From Winogradskyella sp. (GTDB taxonomy: Bacteria; Bacteroidota; Bacteroidia; Flavobacteriales; Flavobacteriaceae): a stretch of 7,020 nucleotides of DNA. Position 1 is the stretch's first letter. Every line of letters starts with the position of its first letter. Shown here piece by piece: positions 5,056 to 7,020 of this stretch. Made by a program: the position numbers and the translations under genes. Below the pieces are notes generated by a model. The model made no database searches. It was not told where the DNA came from and worked only from the letters and a program-made list of their open reading frames with translations. The DNA lies in NCBI GenBank assembly GCA_030149115.1, contig JASBSE010000572.1, forward strand, positions 1 to 7,020. Direction: 5' to 3'.

Positions 5056-6981
5056 ATGCAGTTTAAACATCCCGAATTACTTTACGCACTTTTTTTACTG
5101 ATAGTTCCTATACTTATTCATCTATTTCAGTTACGTCGTTTTCAGAAAGTACAGTTTACTAACGTCAAATTCTTAAAAGCTGTAAAACTACAAACCCGTA
5201 AAAGCTCTCAATTAAAAAAGTGGTTAACATTACTTACTAGAATGTTGTTGTTAGCTTGCGCCATTATTGCATTTGCACAACCATTTATACCAAATACTGA
5301 AGATTTTAATGAAGCACAAGAAACCGTTGTGTATCTGGACAATTCATACAGCATGCAGGCTACAGGCAAGAACGGGAGTTTGCTAAATGAAGCTATTCAG
5401 GATATGATAAACAACTTTCCTGAGGATGAAAAAATAAGTCTGTTTACTAATACACAGACCTTTAGAAACACAAGCTTAAAGGCTTTAAAAAATGATTTAA
5501 TTCAATTAAAGCACTCGCCTACGCAACTAAATTATGATGCGCTTTTTATTAAAGGAAAAGAATTGTTTTCTAAAGACATATCTTCTTCCAAAAACCTTAT
5601 TCTAATTTCAGATTTTCAGCAAAAAGACAATCCTGTTACGTTTGAAAGCGACAGTACTATTAACATTAAATTGGTTCAACCTAAATCTACATTAGTTTCT
5701 AATGTGAGTATAGATAGTGTTTATATTTCGAATTCTAATTCCGAAACTTTAGACTTAAATGTAAAACTATCCAATCAAAGTGAAGCTATTGAGAATATTA
5801 CAGTTTCCTTATTTAATGATGACGTTTTATTAGCAAAAAATGCTGTTACCATAAGCGAAAGTTCTGAAGCTACATTTTCGGTTTCTAACAATGCAGTAAT
5901 TAATGGAAAATTAGTGATTGAAGATGCAGGTTTGCAATACGACAATAGCTTTTATTTCAACATTAATGCTAAACCAAAAATTAAGGTCCTTGCCATAAAT
6001 AAAAATACAGACGATAGCTTCTTAAAACGCATTTATACCGATGATGAATTTGAGTATAATTCTTTTAAAATAAACAACCTTAATTTCAATTTAATTCCAG
6101 ACCAAAATTTAATTATTTTAAATGAGCTAGAGGCTATTTCTGATGCTTTAAAAACAGCTCTTGTTTCTTTTAAAACTGACGGAGGACACATCTTAACTAT
6201 TCCTTCAAAAGAAATAAACTTAAACGCTTACAATCAATTATTTAAAACTATTAATTTACCTCAATACAATTCTCTAAGCAGTCAACAAAAACGTATCACA
6301 ACCATTAACTATAATCATCCGCTTTTGGCTAATGCATTTTATTCTAAAGTTAGTAATTTTCAGTATCCAAAAGTAGAATCTTCATATAGCTTTTCTTCCA
6401 ATGCCAATAGTGTATTGTCTTATGAAAATGGTAACGCTTTTTTAATAGGTAATAATGGTGTTTATTCGTTTTCGAGTGCCCTAAATGATGACAACTCTAA
6501 CTTTAAAAATTCACCTTTAATAGTTCCTGTTCTATATAATTTAGGTAAGCAAAGTTTAAAGTTACCACAACTCTATTACTCTATAGGTCAACCAAATTCA
6601 ATTGCTATAAATGCTGTACTTGGACAAGATGATATTTTAACGCTTGGCACGGATGAGAACACTGTAATTCCATTACAAAAAACGTTTAGTAAAACAGTGG
6701 TTTTAGAAACCGCAGATTACCCTGAAAATGCAGGTATTTTTACCGTTAAAAATGAATCTGAAGTATTACAAAACCTAAGTTTTAACTATAATAGAGAAGA
6801 AAGCAACTTAAGTTATTTAGACATTAAGAACAATACTAATGTTTCAGTAAACGAAAGTTTAGCCACAACAATAAACGACATAAAAAGTAGCTCAACTATT
6901 AATGCACTATGGAAATGGTTTGTTATTTTTGCGCTAGTATTTTTAATAATAGAGATACTTCTACTAAAATATCTTAAATGA
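5056..6981 (+). CDS. BatA-type VWA membrane protein
   Basis: The N terminus carries the BatA / aerotolerance-regulator N-terminal signature: FKHPELLYALFLLIVPILIH with membrane helix 1 at about 8-24, then the basic loop LRRFQKVQFTNVKFLK, then helix 2 at about 57-78 ending in AFAQPF. A von Willebrand A-like domain follows, with MIDAS residues D95-x-S97-x-S99 (DNSYSM) and ISDF at 184-187. A beta-rich middle part and an alpha/beta segment from about 307 (KIKVLAINK) resemble the glutamine-amidotransferase-like region of long BatA-type proteins, without an obvious catalytic Cys. A third helix lies at about 619-637, before the basic KYLK end. The positive-inside rule puts the basic loop and C terminus in the cytoplasm and residues 79-618 in the periplasm. 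The family is linked to envelope integrity and stress tolerance, but the role is not settled; no MoxR ATPase or other Bat gene is visible nearby. AGGA directly abuts the ATG. The stop overlaps the next gene's start by 4 nt. Confidence 0.9.
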   Translation: MQFKHPELLYALFLLIVPILIHLFQLRRFQKVQFTNVKFLKAVKLQTRKSSQLKKWLTLLTRMLLLACAIIAFAQPFIPNTEDFNEAQETVVYLDNSYSMQATGKNGSLLNEAIQDMINNFPEDEKISLFTNTQTFRNTSLKALKNDLIQLKHSPTQLNYDALFIKGKELFSKDISSSKNLILISDFQQKDNPVTFESDSTINIKLVQPKSTLVSNVSIDSVYISNSNSETLDLNVKLSNQSEAIENITVSLFNDDVLLAKNAVTISESSEATFSVSNNAVINGKLVIEDAGLQYDNSFYFNINAKPKIKVLAINKNTDDSFLKRIYTDDEFEYNSFKINNLNFNLIPDQNLIILNELEAISDALKTALVSFKTDGGHILTIPSKEINLNAYNQLFKTINLPQYNSLSSQQKRITTINYNHPLLANAFYSKVSNFQYPKVESSYSFSSNANSVLSYENGNAFLIGNNGVYSFSSALNDDNSNFKNSPLIVPVLYNLGKQSLKLPQLYYSIGQPNSIAINAVLGQDDILTLGTDENTVIPLQKTFSKTVVLETADYPENAGIFTVKNESEVLQNLSFNYNREESNLSYLDIKNNTNVSVNESLATTINDIKSSSTINALWKWFVIFALVFLIIEILLLKYLK

Positions 6982-7020
6982 ACGCACTCATAAAATCTGC
7001 CACCATCGTTGATTCTAAAA
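6978..7020 (+). CDS. Probable dihydroorotase, N-terminal 14 residues (partial)
   Basis: ATG at 6978 overlaps the TGA stop (6979-6981) of the BatA-like gene as ATGA. The frame stays open to the window edge and reads MNALIKSATIVDSK. This resembles the first beta strand of flavobacterial dihydroorotases (amidohydrolase superfamily), which typically begin M-N-x-L-I-K-S-A-x-I-x-D. Such an enzyme would interconvert carbamoyl aspartate and dihydroorotate in pyrimidine synthesis in the cytosol. The metal-binding HxH motif expected about 50-60 residues in lies outside the window, so an inactive homologue cannot be excluded. The 4-nt overlap suggests translational coupling to the upstream gene. Confidence 0.6.
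   Translation, partial: MNALIKSATIVDSK

Noticed and set aside
1..7020. CRISPR array, tRNA/rRNA, transposase or defence system
   Set aside because: No regularly spaced repeats, no tRNA cloverleaf or rRNA segment, and no protein with transposase, nuclease-effector or toxin features was found on either strand.

Overview
This is an AT-rich stretch that looks like chromosomal DNA of a marine-type Flavobacteriaceae species (Bacteroidota). Four things point there. Several genes have TAnnTTTG-type -7 boxes and lack Shine-Dalgarno sites. The proteins recall flavobacterial families: DUF6090, TIGR02757/DUF2400, an M61 lipoprotein peptidase with a PDZ domain, and a BatA-type membrane protein. The BatA-type gene overlaps a probable dihydroorotase gene. 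The intergenic palindromes are of the kind that, when translated, read AKAGI-like and HSELVSES. The genus cannot be fixed from the sequence alone.

Layout: 1-141 (minus) is the start of a DUF6090 membrane protein that runs off the left edge. 142-305 is a divergent intergenic region with nested inverted repeats and a -7 box. 306-1076 (plus) is a TIGR02757/DUF2400 protein that starts with TTG. 1077-1231 is a convergent intergenic region holding two inverted copies of one palindromic element, a second kind of palindrome and a strong bidirectional terminator. 1232-3121 (minus) is an M61 metallopeptidase lipoprotein. 3122-3206 is a short divergent promoter region. 3207-4214 (plus) is a GT2 glycosyltransferase fused to a Rossmann-like C-terminal domain. 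4273-5028 (plus) is a secreted protein of unknown function. 5056-6981 (plus) is a BatA/VWA-type membrane protein, whose stop codon overlaps the start of a probable dihydroorotase (6978-7020, runs off the right edge).

How they work together: apart from the 4-nt overlap joining the last two genes, and a possible operon starting at 4273, the genes look like independent housekeeping or envelope functions. M61, the secreted protein and the BatA-like protein act in or across the envelope. The GT2 enzyme probably modifies a surface glycan. No gene lies more than 165 bp from its neighbour, so no long gene-free stretch needs explaining.

I looked for an undescribed system and found no convincing one. 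There is no mobile element with a transposase, no CRISPR array, no tRNA or rRNA and no defence cassette. The points most worth a second look are the repeat and terminator cluster between the two convergent genes, the GT2-Rossmann fusion, the HhH-GPD-like signature in the TIGR02757 protein, and the secreted protein of unknown function.
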